Of a stretch of DNA of 64,000 nt, positions 23,501 through 34,252 are shown piece by piece. A program made the position numbers and the translations under genes. The notes below the pieces were generated by a model. The model had not been told where the DNA came from. It worked only from the letters and a program-made list of their open reading frames with translations, and made no database searches. Numbering within the stretch: the stretch's first letter is position 1; each line of letters begins with the position of its first letter. This DNA is from Nemopilema nomurai. Its lineage: Eukaryota > Cnidaria > Scyphozoa > Rhizostomeae > Rhizostomatidae. The stretch is taken from the NCBI GenBank assembly GCA_003864495.1, contig ML133401.1, forward strand, positions 3,959,189 to 4,023,188, given 5' to 3'.

Positions 23501-25665
23501 GTTTTCGGTCTTTAAAATTGAAACAAGGCATTGCTGCTCTTTTACTTTGTTCAAGTTAAGGAATGATGACAACTTTTTGATGTCTGTCAAAGACTGGAAA
23601 AAGTTCCTGTGGCTACAATTCTTATAAATCGAGCCCTCTTCCTTACCAACTTGAAACAAAAATTTAACAATTGCTTTCAATGTTTACAACAAAAATTATT
23701 AATAAGCATTTCTCAGTTAAGACATTAAAAGATAAACTTCCTCCGGCTCCCAGCCGTGGAGCCGCCAATTTCTCTGGACTCTGATGACTGTAGTTTTAAC
23801 ACACAGCAAAAGAATGAGGTGAAATTGCCAAAACTTTGAGACACGGCAGTGAAACAATGGCAAGTGTGAGAAGTGCAATTCAATCGGCAATCGAATAAAA
23901 AGAATTCCTATGGGAACATACACTGAACATTGATAGTCGTTGAGCGGTTCACTGCGGGGGAGAACTGGTGCGCAGCCACGCACGTGATTCTTTCGCCCTC
24001 GTATGACGCAGAAGGGCTGCTTAAAGTGAGCATACTCGCCACTGTAGTGACACTGCCGCTGGTCGAAGATGATGACGATTGAGTTGCATTGATCGTTACG
24101 TTGTTATAGGACCACGTGACACTCGATACAGGTCGACTTCGCACAACGCAGGTCATTGTTCTGGCAATTCCTTCGATCAAAGTGGTATTGACCAGCATCG
24201 ACGCTGGATCGTCGAATGTTGGAGTAGCTTTGTGGATGGAAATAAATACACGTGAATATTCATAAAAACAGAAGCTACAGCGCACCATAAGAGCATGAAA
24301 ATATCAAATAATTTTAAATTTGAGGCTTTCGATTGCCCCCAAATCTGATCGAAACACAATTTTTTCGCATGCATCCCAATCAATAGTGCAACAAGTATTA
24401 TCCGCAGTATTGTTAAGTTAATATACTTCGTAACCCACGCCATGTTGGGGGATTCCCATGGCTCTGTTATTATGCTACCTTCGTATATACTCGTCCCAGT
24501 CTTATAACGCGTTATGTTCACGCTCTATATTGTAAAATCAGCTTTTGAAGTTGCGAGGTTCTGATCAATACACGCATATGTTAATGACGGGCTTACAAGT
24601 TTATACTATGAATTGTTTATAGTCATGTTTGTATATATTTGAGCATAAAACGAACGATATGGAGTTTCCTCTATGTCTACGCACTAACGAAGCTATGTTC
24701 AAAATACAAAACGCAGCAAAACTTCTCGGAACCTGGGAACTAGATTCCCAGAAACTTTTTTGGTTTGACAGAAATTTTTTAGCAAAACGACTTCTCTATG
24801 TTCTTGTTTGATTTTTTGCCCGTTTCTACCTAACGTAAATAATCAAGCAACAAAATTACGATACATTGGAAACTTTCTCTTGACCCAGTAAATATGAATT
24901 TTATGCGTACTTTCGGTAAAACTAGTGTACACAGTACTTTTACCCTACAAAATTGTTGTCTTGTTTCAAAGAAAGGAAAATATTTTTTGCAGCTCTGCTT
25001 ATCCAAAAACTAATCTTCTCATAACAAGTGCCCTTTCGATGAAATAATTAGTTGCAATAGGGTTTACATGTGTACAGAAATAATGATCAAATACACTTAA
25101 ACCGTATTCAATATACAGATTTGACTATTCAACACATGTGGATGAAAATAAGGCTTCAATCGTTATATTTAGTAAAATTCATACCTAAAATTATGAACGC
25201 AACTTATAAAAAACACAAGTTATTCGCAAGAAGTATATATTCAGACAAGATGAAACATTTACTTACTGTAGACATTTTGCAGCAAATACTTCTGGCTATC
25301 AATCGTGGTTGGGGTTCCTGACGCTGTGGAGTAGTCCAATTCGAAGTAAAACTGATAGGTCTCATCCGAAAACAGTATCGGTGAAATGGATATCTTGTTT
25401 TTGCCTCCAACCAAAGAGGTGCTCAGCCTCCCAACAAATTCAGCTGGTACCGTGGTGTGGAGCTCAAACACTGATGTAATTTTGTTCCAATTATAAAGCC
25501 TTGCAAAAGGAGTTCCCGCCTTTTCATACCCGAACTTCAGTAGAGTGTAATATACACTTGTTGCAGGTGGATCAAATGCATCCAATAAAAATTCGATCTT
25601 AGCACCATTTTCGATTGCTGTGGCCGATGGCAATGTCGCATTAACGTATGCACTTTCAACTGTCC
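14221..25665 (-). CDS. gene A: multi-Ig/Fn3 receptor-like gene (minus copy)
   Basis: Fourteen exons, all phase 1-1 with GT-AG borders. In transcription order (minus strand): V-like 25267-25665; Ig exons 23922-24227, 23059-23322, 21993-22241, 21308-21592, 20208-20462, 19815-20087, 19317-19577, 18718-18990, 18345-18599, 17600-17881, 16926-17180, 16317-16571; Fn3 14221-14502. All are open, with no stop or frameshift seen, giving about 1300 residues of extracellular-type sequence with many NxS/T sites. I found no signal-peptide exon above 25665 and no transmembrane or tail exon below 14221. The gene may be a truncated duplicate, may encode a secreted product using exons I missed, or may take its ends from elsewhere. 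It is the inverted partner of gene B, and its exon 7 keeps the nucleotide that B has lost. The domain set indicates cell-surface recognition or adhesion; the ligand is unknown. Confidence 0.8.
15630..16240. repeat. GGGCCC-rich repetitive insertion at the arm boundary
   Basis: Begins near GGTGTAGAGAGGGGGTGGGG and contains TTTGCCCCAGGGCC on the left (about 15662) and again on the right (about 16209). It sits exactly where homology between the two arms stops. Looks like a mobile insertion, but I could not define clean ends or a target duplication. Confidence 0.35.
16317..24227 (-). CDS. gene A twelve-exon Ig array
   Basis: Twelve consecutive exons, one Ig domain each. Two exon types alternate. 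Type 1 (I-set-like) has a C...NPxPTI core and a GxYxC F strand, ending VN then an R codon or similar. Type 2 starts like DxPDNV, has CSARxxPxPRFRF and CxxYNxxGxG, and ends IQG. The order from the N-terminus is 1-2-1-2-1-2-1-2-1-2-1-1. Each keeps the two cysteines expected for the Ig disulfide. The alternation indicates growth by duplication of a two-exon unit. Because every exon is phase 1-1, any exon can be skipped without loss of frame. Confidence 0.85.
16672..16825. repeat. purine-rich minisatellite in a gene A intron
   Basis: Units such as GGAGGGGTAGTAGATAAAGG and GGAGGGTAGTAGAGG are repeated about ten times in the intron between the last two Ig exons. The corresponding pyrimidine-strand array lies at 44835-44998 in gene B, with small unit differences, so it predates the duplication or last conversion. 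Confidence 0.85.
23399..23535. mobile_element. ~137-bp insertion with 19-bp direct repeats, arm 1 only
   Basis: ATTGAAACAAGGCATTGCT occurs at 23380-23398 and 23517-23535. Gene B has only one similar copy (in inverse near 38236-38255) and lacks the intervening DNA. The insert contains inverted GATTGGCT / AGCCAATC near its middle. Consistent with a small element that made a long target duplication in the gene A intron after the copies formed. Confidence 0.6.
25267..25665 (-). CDS. gene A V-like N-terminal domain exon
   Basis: A 399-nt phase 1-1 exon encoding 133 residues (TVESAYVNATLPSATAIENG onward). The F-strand-like DETYQFYFELDY lacks the usual Cys, and there is no Cys anywhere in the domain, so the canonical Ig disulfide is absent. 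V-set-like fold is inferred from length, N-terminal position and the D-x-x-Y pattern. It aligns with gene B exon 2 without gaps, but 19 codons differ in amino acid. Confidence 0.75.
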
Positions 25666-27523
25666 CTGTAAAAAATGTGACAGTGATCCAACAAGAATGT
25701 GTAATATGCATTTAATTGGTACACGTACAATTAAAAAGTGCAAAAAGGAACGATGAAATATCTTCAGGAAGTTGAGCAAGGTTGTTGGCGAAGAACGAGA
25801 AAATGATTAGGTGTATGGCACGTTTTAAGACAATTTTCAATATAGAGACAATCATTCACTAGTTGTCTTCTTTTCTGAAAGACACATTTTTCTAGATTGT
25901 GTCAGATGTCAACATTTTTCGACTTTACATTTAATAACCCTAATCTGAGTTTTAACATCAAAAGATGGTCAGCTTGCCATGTGTTGCTACCGCTTTCGGA
26001 AAGAAATGGAAAAACGCGAATGTGCATGGGATTGGTAGAATGTTTTTCTAGACAAGGGTGTGTTTTTGCCACCAGAGTAATTCTTAAATCTTCCTATGAC
26101 AAAACCACCAGAAAGTTTATCATTTTGAGCATCATAAACAAAATATAAGCGTTAATTTGAATGAGCATAGATAAAACAATTCAATAAAGATATAGGATCA
26201 GTCTAGGCATAAGCGTACGGCAGAAACTTTTCTATTGAGATTTTCCTCTTCATCTTATGTGAGGCAAAATGCTTAAACTGATTGCACATATATGCTTAGT
26301 TAACACATGCACACGAAGATGGTAGTATGACACCGAGCTGACAATATTGTCAAACATGACTAGCACAAACTAGAGATGTTACCCATAAGCTAAAAAGTAT
26401 TGACAATTAATGGCAGAAAATAGAAGGTCATTGAAATTGTGTGCATAGTTGCCATACGTGAATTATGCATTTATCGTGTAAGGAAATTAAACTAGATGCT
26501 TAAAAACAGATTTCGTCTTTGTACGTTTTTATTTATTTAATTCTTGCTCAACACTTTTCTTCTAGGTGCAACTCGGTTTCTTGTATGCTTAAAATGCAAA
26601 AGGTACTTGCATTTTTTAAGTAAGTATCAAATGATAATATATTTAAGGAATTATTTGAAAGGAACTAAATTACTACCCACCAAAGACCATATGCCATGTG
26701 ACGAGAAGGAAAAGGACGTTAACTGAATTCATCTCCCAATTTCCGCTTCTCTATCCCCTTGGAGTTGGCTTAAACTCTGAAGTTGTGGGGGAGCGTTTGT
26801 GCGTCTTGTTCAGGGTACTATCAAGAAAAAGGAGTGTATAAAATGAACATTTTGGCCTAGTCAACAGTTAACATTGTGCAAGAATGCCAGAAATGATGAT
26901 TGTTGTGGGAGATAATCCGTCATTTTACCTTCAGACGCTGAATCAAAAAATCTTCCCCGTGACTATGAATTTGCAAAAAGCACTTTCCGCCTAACAAAAT
27001 GTTTCAAGTATACAAAACTACGGTTCCGCCGACCGGTTACTTCGAAGTTTGGAACTGCAGCTTATAAACAAGGCCTTAGAGTCGATTTCGATGACACTTC
27101 TTCTATTAGCTGTTTCACTGGTGTATACGCCGTCGAATTAAGTGCGAAAAGATTAAGTAAAGAGAAACTGTATATTAAATCGACCAATGATGCAGCTGTA
27201 TATTGAATCCACTAACGTCGGTTGTAAGGAGGTGAAATCATACCCTCGCTTGAGAGATGGTAGTTAGGCCAATCCTTACTCACTCCAGCCCTGATTTGCA
27301 CTCCAGTTCTTCCTCCTACTTTCTTCCTTCCTGTAAAAGAAACCTAATGGTTTTGATAAAGAATTTTCTCCAACTTTTCAAAGCAGTATGACAATTCTGT
27401 TCACGTGTTTCCTACGCGTATCTGTTTGAATTTGTAGCCTTGTTCCTAGCAAAGTATTTCCTTGTTGTTGAATGAAATTTGATTCAAAAGGGTTAAAGGT
27501 TATTCACTTCCTATTCAGTTCGT

Positions 27524-27790
27524 TGGTCGGCCAGGCATGAAGAAACAGCATTAAAATGGCGCGTTTGTCAGCCAGGCACGAAGAGACAGCATTAAAATAG
27601 CGCGTTTGTCAGTCAGGCATGAAGAGACAGCATTAAAATTGCGCGTTTATCAGCCAGGCATGAAGAGACAGCAGCTTCTTCACAAAATCATTAAAATGGT
27701 GCGTTTCCAGACATTGTACACTGAAAGAAGGATATATGTCCTGCTCCACAGACATTGTACACTGAAAGCAAGATATATGTTCTGCTCCAC
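27524..27790. repeat. two adjacent tandem arrays, both with 41-bp period
   Basis: Array 1 (27524-27673) repeats CCAGGCATGAAGAGACAGCA plus TTAAAATNGCGCGTTTGTCAG at 27531, 27572, 27613 and 27654. Array 2 (27708-27790) repeats CAGACATTGTACACTGAAAG plus a GATATATGT-CTGCTCCA tail twice, also 41 bp apart. The two units differ in sequence. Confidence 0.85.
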
Positions 27791-28736
27791 AAATTCTGCT
27801 GAAATCTAACTTCAAGTGCAAAACCTTGCTCTCAGCCAATTTCGTAAACCTTCGAATTTCCAAGAGTATTTTCACTGAAGTAAATTGCACCAAAAGTTTG
27901 CCAATTATGGCATAGGTCAAATCATTAGCCTTAATCGAGTAGACCACTTGAGAAAAGAGTGGCAAAGCTATCAGAGGGGCGTGAAAAGTTCGCAAAAAGT
28001 GTTTCTTTATAACTCTCCTCTAGAAACATTTCCTGTCGCTTGACTAGCCACTGATACAGCCTGTCTAATTTTATCGTAGCTTGTGAAAGAATTCAAGTCA
28101 ACAATAAATTAACAGAATAACCCCCCTCCCACAAAAGAACAGCTTTGTAAAACTTCTTTTGGCTAAAACCTCGCTATTCAAAGTTTGTTCAGCTGGTTTT
28201 CTTGAGCTCAACGAGCAGACTTTAAAAGCTGTATGTCACGAAAGAAATAGAACCTTTTATAGAAAAATAATTATCAATTAGTGTCTTCACCTTTCAAGAT
28301 GATAGCAGCCAAAACGTTTAGATGACCTTTCTTAGATGACAGAAGAATCACTATTGATTCTTCTAGCAAAAGAAGGCAAAGTTGTCAAGACTCGTGAAAA
28401 CCCATTCCGCATAATTCTTGCAACTGTTTGCTTACCCTGGGTACTGTTTACCTAGAAATTCTCTAGTCTCGTCGTGAGACCGTAGTGGTGTAAATGGAAA
28501 GCTTGTTTCAAAGTAGGTATGGATTGCCACCAAAGATTTTTAATATACATTCATTTACAATTTCTGGCTGCATTGACTTTTTGGCCCTATAATCATGACG
28601 AACACATTTGGCAAAAAAGTATTATGCTTTTTAATGTTGCCTTTTATTATTCCAACGCACGTGACAGCAAAATACTTCCCTAATTACTAGAAACCAAGCA
28701 GGACCTCTTCACATGCCTTTTCAGGTGTACTGTACC

Positions 28737-28760
28737 ACCCCCCCCCCCCCCCCACCCCCC
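28737..28760. repeat. poly-C tract
   Basis: Run of C interrupted once by A. A prone site for length error. A similar poly-G run lies near 30763. Confidence 0.9.
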
Positions 28761-31254
28761 TCAAATTTTCTGTCGGCACAATAAAGACTTCACCGTTAAA
28801 TGATGGAATTTTGCCTTATTTTGTTTTATTTTCGGCGCATTGAAAACAAAACTTGTGAAAAATTATAGTATAGAAGCTTATGAAGAAGGAAATAAACGTT
28901 TTAATGCCGAGGAAATTGACCGCGCTATATTTTTTGGTGCTTTAAAGTGTGGGGCCTTTCTAAACATTCCCATCACATGTGGTGGGGCTGTAGATTAATG
29001 ATTAAGCCACACCCATATCCAAGCCATGTCCTAAAGCCAAATCCTATTCATGGCAAATATCAGTTTTGTACCACCCAAAAATGTTTTTTGCTCCACCCCT
29101 AGCTAGCAAGTGTCATCTTAGGCACAAAGTAATAGAAGGCTCACATTGCATGCCCATTGCCCAAAGCATTGACGAACGGACTCCTTGCGATCAGGGCCGC
29201 ATTTGCGACTGCCGGGGCCCTGGGCCCAAATTTGTTGGGGCTTAATTTGCTATGCTATTTAATTTGCCATGCTACTTAATTTATCAACAACACTTTATAT
29301 AAGCTTTAAAAGGTTACTTGGGGCCCCCTGAAAAAACCTTATGCTCCATGGGTGAATGCTTGCGATTTCAAGGGCGAGTAAGTTTATCAAAGGCTTTATT
29401 GGTTTGTCGTCTATAGCCGCAATGTTGACTAGGCTCTTCCAAGCACCCTCAGTAACTTGAGCTGGTCAAGAACCGCGTGTCCATAACAAGTGTTTTTTGA
29501 CGTTAGAAATCCGCTAGCTTATTATGGGCACCCTGTTTGCACACAGCTCGAGCCTTAAGCTCGATTACCAAAAGGCTTCAGAGACGTCCTGGTTGTAATT
29601 TTAAACCTAATAACGCTCGGTCTTGTCAAATTTATTGATGCTTGGCAGTCAGTTTTCGATAGCAAACAGTGATAATTCCCTGTGTTTGGTTTCAACCGTG
29701 AAGTATTATATTGCAAGAGGATCTTGGTGTCTTCTAGTGACGAATGCCTTTGGCTGGACAAATCAACGCGTAGCTCTTCTTTTGCCAATCACAGTTTACT
29801 GTTCTGCTTTGGCCATTAAAAGGTATGTTATCTAGACAAAAGTTACATGAGCAAATTTTGATCATTACGATTCATTTCCTTGTAACTTATTGAAGTCTTG
29901 GCTGAAGCAAGTAGCATTTATTGTTTGTCCAGAGTGAAAGACAAAATATTAGAAATTGAAGAACTGTTTATTGCAGTTATTCCAACTTTTTGGAAATAAC
30001 AAGAAGGACTTTGCTCTAGCATCTTCGACCAAGCTTTTTCTAAAACATCAACCGTGAATGTTCTTGCATAAACATCGGTCACTACAGAAGCTTGAAAATA
30101 ATTGACTATTAATGTTATACAAGTGAGAGTTCTCCGTTTAATTTTTGAGGCGATGCAAGTGTGTCATTAATGTCTGAGTAGGGTGTGTTAAAGGAAGATT
30201 TTTCCATTGCAATGATCCATGTGTGAGATGCAATGGGATGCAATTCGACGGTAGATGCTTTGCAGGGGTAGAGAAGGGACGAGGAAGCAAATTGAAGCAG
30301 TTTTTGTTGTTATAGAAAGGTAATTCATTGTGTAATTTAAGCAAGGTGTATTGTACCAATGTATTAGTGTGTATCACTCAATTGTCAGGATGTTTACTAC
30401 TGTTATTAAGCAGATGTTCAGTTTAATACCAATTCGAAAGGCAATGAAAGATGCATAAACTGAAATCAGTACTCGAGTAAAATTTAGAAAACAGCGAAAT
30501 GAAGATACTACTTTGATGCTAGAGCGATTTCAAACGATTGGCTGAGCAGGTATTTTTCTTAATTTCGACTCCTATTTGCTTGAATATTAATATATTTCAG
30601 ACAGACTTTTGAGTTAGGCAGTTATAACAAAGCCATCCATTAGGCCACCAGCAGGAGCCATTGTTTCTTTCAATCGAAAAATTAAGACACATACTTAAGA
30701 ATTTAGCAGGCACACAACTTAGCCACCGGTCATCCTATAAGTGCTCATCAAATAAATATAGGGGGGGGGGAGTATTACGTGCCCCGATGGCTCGAAAGAA
30801 AACTGTGCTTATCAATAACATACACTGATGAAGAAATTATCTTGAAGGGAGTGGACTGTCTTGACAATTAGACAATCTGTTTAAACAGCAACAGACCTAC
30901 GAAAGTTATGCTGCGACTCTTATACCTGTTAGTTAATATAATTTATTATTCTTTTTAAAGGATATTTATTATTTATTATGATATATTTATTATGACGACA
31001 GAGGGTGATAATTAAACGAGGGCAATGTTTTTTAGAGAACCCGATTCCAAGGACAATTTATTTCGCTTTGATTGTTGTTTAACAGGCGATGCAGAGATTT
31101 CATTAATCTGGGGTTTCATTTTTTTTCAACCAGAGCTTTTCTTATTTGGTACTTTCTAAATAATGATGATTTTTGGCGCAGAGTTAGAATTAGCATTATC
31201 AGTTCGTCAATTTCTTTTCAAGCACATGTGTAAAATATAAAGCACTGGTAACGT

Positions 31255-31326
31255 TACCCTGGGTACCAGACCCACTTTGTACCAAGGAATATGTATCAAG
31301 GAATAGTGGGTCTGGTACCCAGGGTA
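31255..31326. repeat. perfect 22-bp hairpin
   Basis: Arms 31255-31276 and 31305-31326 are exact inverse copies (TACCCTGGGTACCAGACCCA then CT), separated by 28 nt that hold two copies of a CCAAGGAAT / TCAAGGAAT motif. Could be a very small foldback element or a structured transcript. No promoter evidence seen. Confidence 0.85.
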
Positions 31327-31575
31327 CGATAACGAAAACAGCGAAGGCAGAATTTTAGATAGGAGCGAATTTTTTCTTTGTCCATTATTCTTTGCTTCTC
31401 TCCCCATCAAGGCTTGAGGGCAGTGTGCTTTACGTCCTGAGTTGAGATAAGTTCTCAAAAATGTGACAGGGTTCTAGAATGTACGTGATAGAAATTTTCG
31501 GGTAATGAAAGAAACGAAAGAGATTCGCCAGATCTGTTGCAAGAATATTTATCTCTTGGTGAGATATTCACAAAA

Positions 31576-31608
31576 AGCAACAACAACAACAACAACAACA
31601 ACAACACC
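31576..31608. repeat. (CAA)n microsatellite
   Basis: About ten CAA units. On the minus strand it reads as a poly-Leu stretch after an ATG, which mimics a signal peptide. Confidence 0.9.
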
Positions 31609-34197
31609 ATGCTTTTGGCTTTAAAGATCGAAAGTTCTGTTACCACCACTGTTGTGTAAGGGAACCTTGATTGTATTGTATCAATATCAATGCTTTCCTT
31701 CATATGAATGCCATCCAGAGAAATTGCCCCGAAATCAACGCAGAACAATCTGGAAAATGTCATTTGTCGCCTTAGGTATTCAAAGAAAAGTGCTTAGAAA
31801 TTAAAAAGACACATTATCATCACCCAAAGGAAAGCATATAGTGATTTCAAATTCCCATTTGACTCCAAATTGCTAATAACTGTTCTAATTTAGATGCTGA
31901 ATCACCGGTAGGTAGAGCATTTTTATGATTTAATGCAGCGACAGCGGTGCATAAGTTAGGGACGTGAGAATTATTGATTTAGGCCGATGTATCACTCGAG
32001 GTTCGCGTAACGGATCAGTGTGGGGCCCTTAGTATGGTATTGGCTCGGGGCTCCTATCTTCCTTTGCAAATCGAGTTTATAGGCCGAAACATTTTACAAT
32101 TTTTCAAAAACAGAGAAATTGAAAAATTGCCTCAAATCAAACGTAAGGTTGTAAACTCGCTGAATAGATCGCAAAATCGATCCCAGAACCAGGCGAAATT
32201 AAACGTTAGAGAAAGGTATGCCTGCACTACAGGCTACTTCTAAACCCAAAAGAAGAAAAGCATTGAAAAACCCTGAATTAAGCTTGATTTTCAAGAAGAA
32301 GGTAGAAGAAATCCTTAAAAAGTGAAGCTTCTCCAAGTTTGCGATTGGCAATGTGGCTTTCTCAAGGCACATGGCCTTGAAATAATGCAAATAGAGCCTT
32401 GAAAATGGAAGGAATTCTTTATTGACAAATTTGACTAATTAATAACAATGAAAACGTGTTTGTTCTTTCAGAAAAAAATCTAGTTTTCGGCGCCAGTGCA
32501 AGCAAATCGACGGCTGCTCGTCTCAGCAAATAATCAAACCCATGTGACCCCCGTCCAAATTACAGCTGCATGAATCATTCGGCGATCGATGGCCTGTATG
32601 GTTTTTAGCGTTGCGAGACAAGGAAGCAGTTCTGTACAAATAGTTTTGTTATCGTTCTGAGCAAATCGGAATGATTCACCATTTCTATTCTTACTAGAAA
32701 CAAACTGCGAAGAGAGCATTACTTTGTCCGGAGCCCTGGGAATTTCGCACAATTTGTAGAACGAGCATCGTCGGTTACGCGAAGGCCTGAATGTTGGGTG
32801 GAAATCACAGCAAACTGATCCGAGAGTTGTCATCGGTGAAGTCCATATTTTAAAGGCAAGTCCCATTCTTTTAGCGCCATTGTTAGTTAGTTGTACGAGT
32901 ATTGCAAGTTGTTTTATTTCATCCCAAGCTAGTTTTCTGATTAACATTTTCAGGGTTGTGGTATTAAGTTTAAATTTGTTGCTCAGAGCCTAAAATGCGG
33001 TTTGCAGGCTGCCAACTTGTCACTAAAACCCACTACAACGCTTGACCTCCTTCCCCTGGCTCAGATTTTGCTAGGCCCTGTTCTGTTGTAATAAAAACCT
33101 TCTGAATGACAAACCTATTTCAATGCTTCCAAAATTAAGATATTAATGTCGAACACGAGACAGAGAAGCCCAGCTTTTATCATAAAATTAATCATAGTAA
33201 GGACACTTTCTGTACAACTTGCCGCGTCATCATTTAAAAAGGCTATAGTTTAACGTAATATATTTCATCCATTGAATTGCCTGTAAAGTTATTTGATAAA
33301 TTTCACTCATCTCAGTTTTAAAACTCTAGTGTTGCATTTTCCAACCATTTTCAACCGTTGCCATGTATATATCTGCTGCACTAACTTCGTTTCCGGGTTC
33401 GTTTTTCAGTTGATCTGAACGATAATTGGACACGAGATTTTCTTCGTTTCCCATTAATTTAGCAGAATTTATACTTTTGATAATGGTGGTCATACGGATA
33501 GGAGGTTTTTTTCCAAGCAGATTAACTCTTATCCGGGGCTTCTTGTGGGCAGTGAGGGAAACCGCATTTATTTTACCCTTGCCTTGCTTTATAGTGTTGA
33601 TAAACCCCCTGTTTGAAATCGTGTGACCAATTTTGAATCTTTCCTATTGTAACCGAAAACAAAGGTGAATATAAAAAGATCTATTGGATCGAAGCACAAT
33701 GCATGGAAACAAAATGAGTGGAATGTTTCTATTGTTACGTGAAGCAAATCGCAGGAAATGTGCTCTGGATTGACCTTAATCTGCTTATATAATTTTCTTT
33801 TGAGCAACAAAATGGATGCATCTATGTTAGTAAGAGATCAACCTATGAAGAATTTGTAAGTTAGATCTATCAACCGTTAGGATTTTTTTCCAAATCCCAT
33901 CTAAGAAGCAGAGTTTTATCATTTGGCATATCCTTCACAAATTATGTATTTCTGTGTTGTTTCATCGGTAAGAAACCCTCAACTTATTGAACTTTTTGTT
34001 GCAAAACATGTTTGAAAGCCAAGAAAACCTTTCTCTTACGATTGCTTTGTTATGTGTAAAAACTATTATAACATCTACCTCTATGTACTATTGGTCATTC
34101 TTATTTTATTTTTCCCTGAAAAAACATAAATTTATGACAATCAATGAAATTCCATTTGGTAATTCATAGGTTTGCAAAGTTGAGGCAAGTGTGAAAA

Positions 34198-34252
34198 ATG
34201 CATTATACAGTGAAGGTGGCACTTTTGGTCTTTTCATGGACTTTTCTTGGTG
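34198..34252 (+). CDS. gene B exon 1, signal peptide
   Basis: ATG at 34198 opens MHYTVKVALLVFSWTFLG, a short basic start followed by a hydrophobic core. It ends in phase 1 at a GTGAGT donor, and the next exon supplies GG to complete Gly. The only signal-peptide candidate whose phase fits exon 2. Too short for most gene finders. The minus copy has no recognisable counterpart, because the inverted arm ends inside intron 1. Confidence 0.75.

Larger units (their letters stand above)
16240..25790. repeat. inverted arm 1 (minus-copy side)
   Basis: Left arm of a large inverted repeat whose partner is about 36570-45425. Homology covers exons and introns. It includes the intronic minisatellite and stretches such as the ACAAAATTTGCGACAAAATT segment near 18050, which has its inverse near 43580. 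Exon lengths match exactly except exon 7 (255 vs 254) and exon 10 (273 vs 270). Limits were read by eye and are approximate to tens of bases. Confidence 0.9.
25791..34197. other. spacer between the divergent receptor genes
   Basis: About 8.4 kb of unique and repetitive DNA between the first recognised exons. It should contain the promoter of gene B and any missing 5' exon and promoter of gene A. It contains two 41-bp-period arrays, homopolymer runs, a perfect hairpin and a CAA microsatellite. GGGCCC-rich repetitive sequence near 29190-29340 resembles the insertion at 15.6-16.2 kb. No gene supported. Confidence 0.5.

Noticed and set aside
27200..27335. Minus-strand exon-like block (KKVGGRTGVQIRAG) with acceptor and GTGAGT
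   Set aside because: Not hydrophobic, and its phase does not join to gene A; no family recognised.
31455..31763. Minus-strand frame with ATG and poly-Leu, looking like a signal peptide for gene A
   Set aside because: The Leu run is a CAA microsatellite on the other strand, and no donor gives the phase 1 end needed to join the V-like exon.
32534..32947. 137-codon minus-strand open frame in the spacer
   Set aside because: Start MLIRKLAWDEIKQLAI looks somewhat protein-like, but the rest has no recognisable domain and no flanking exon.
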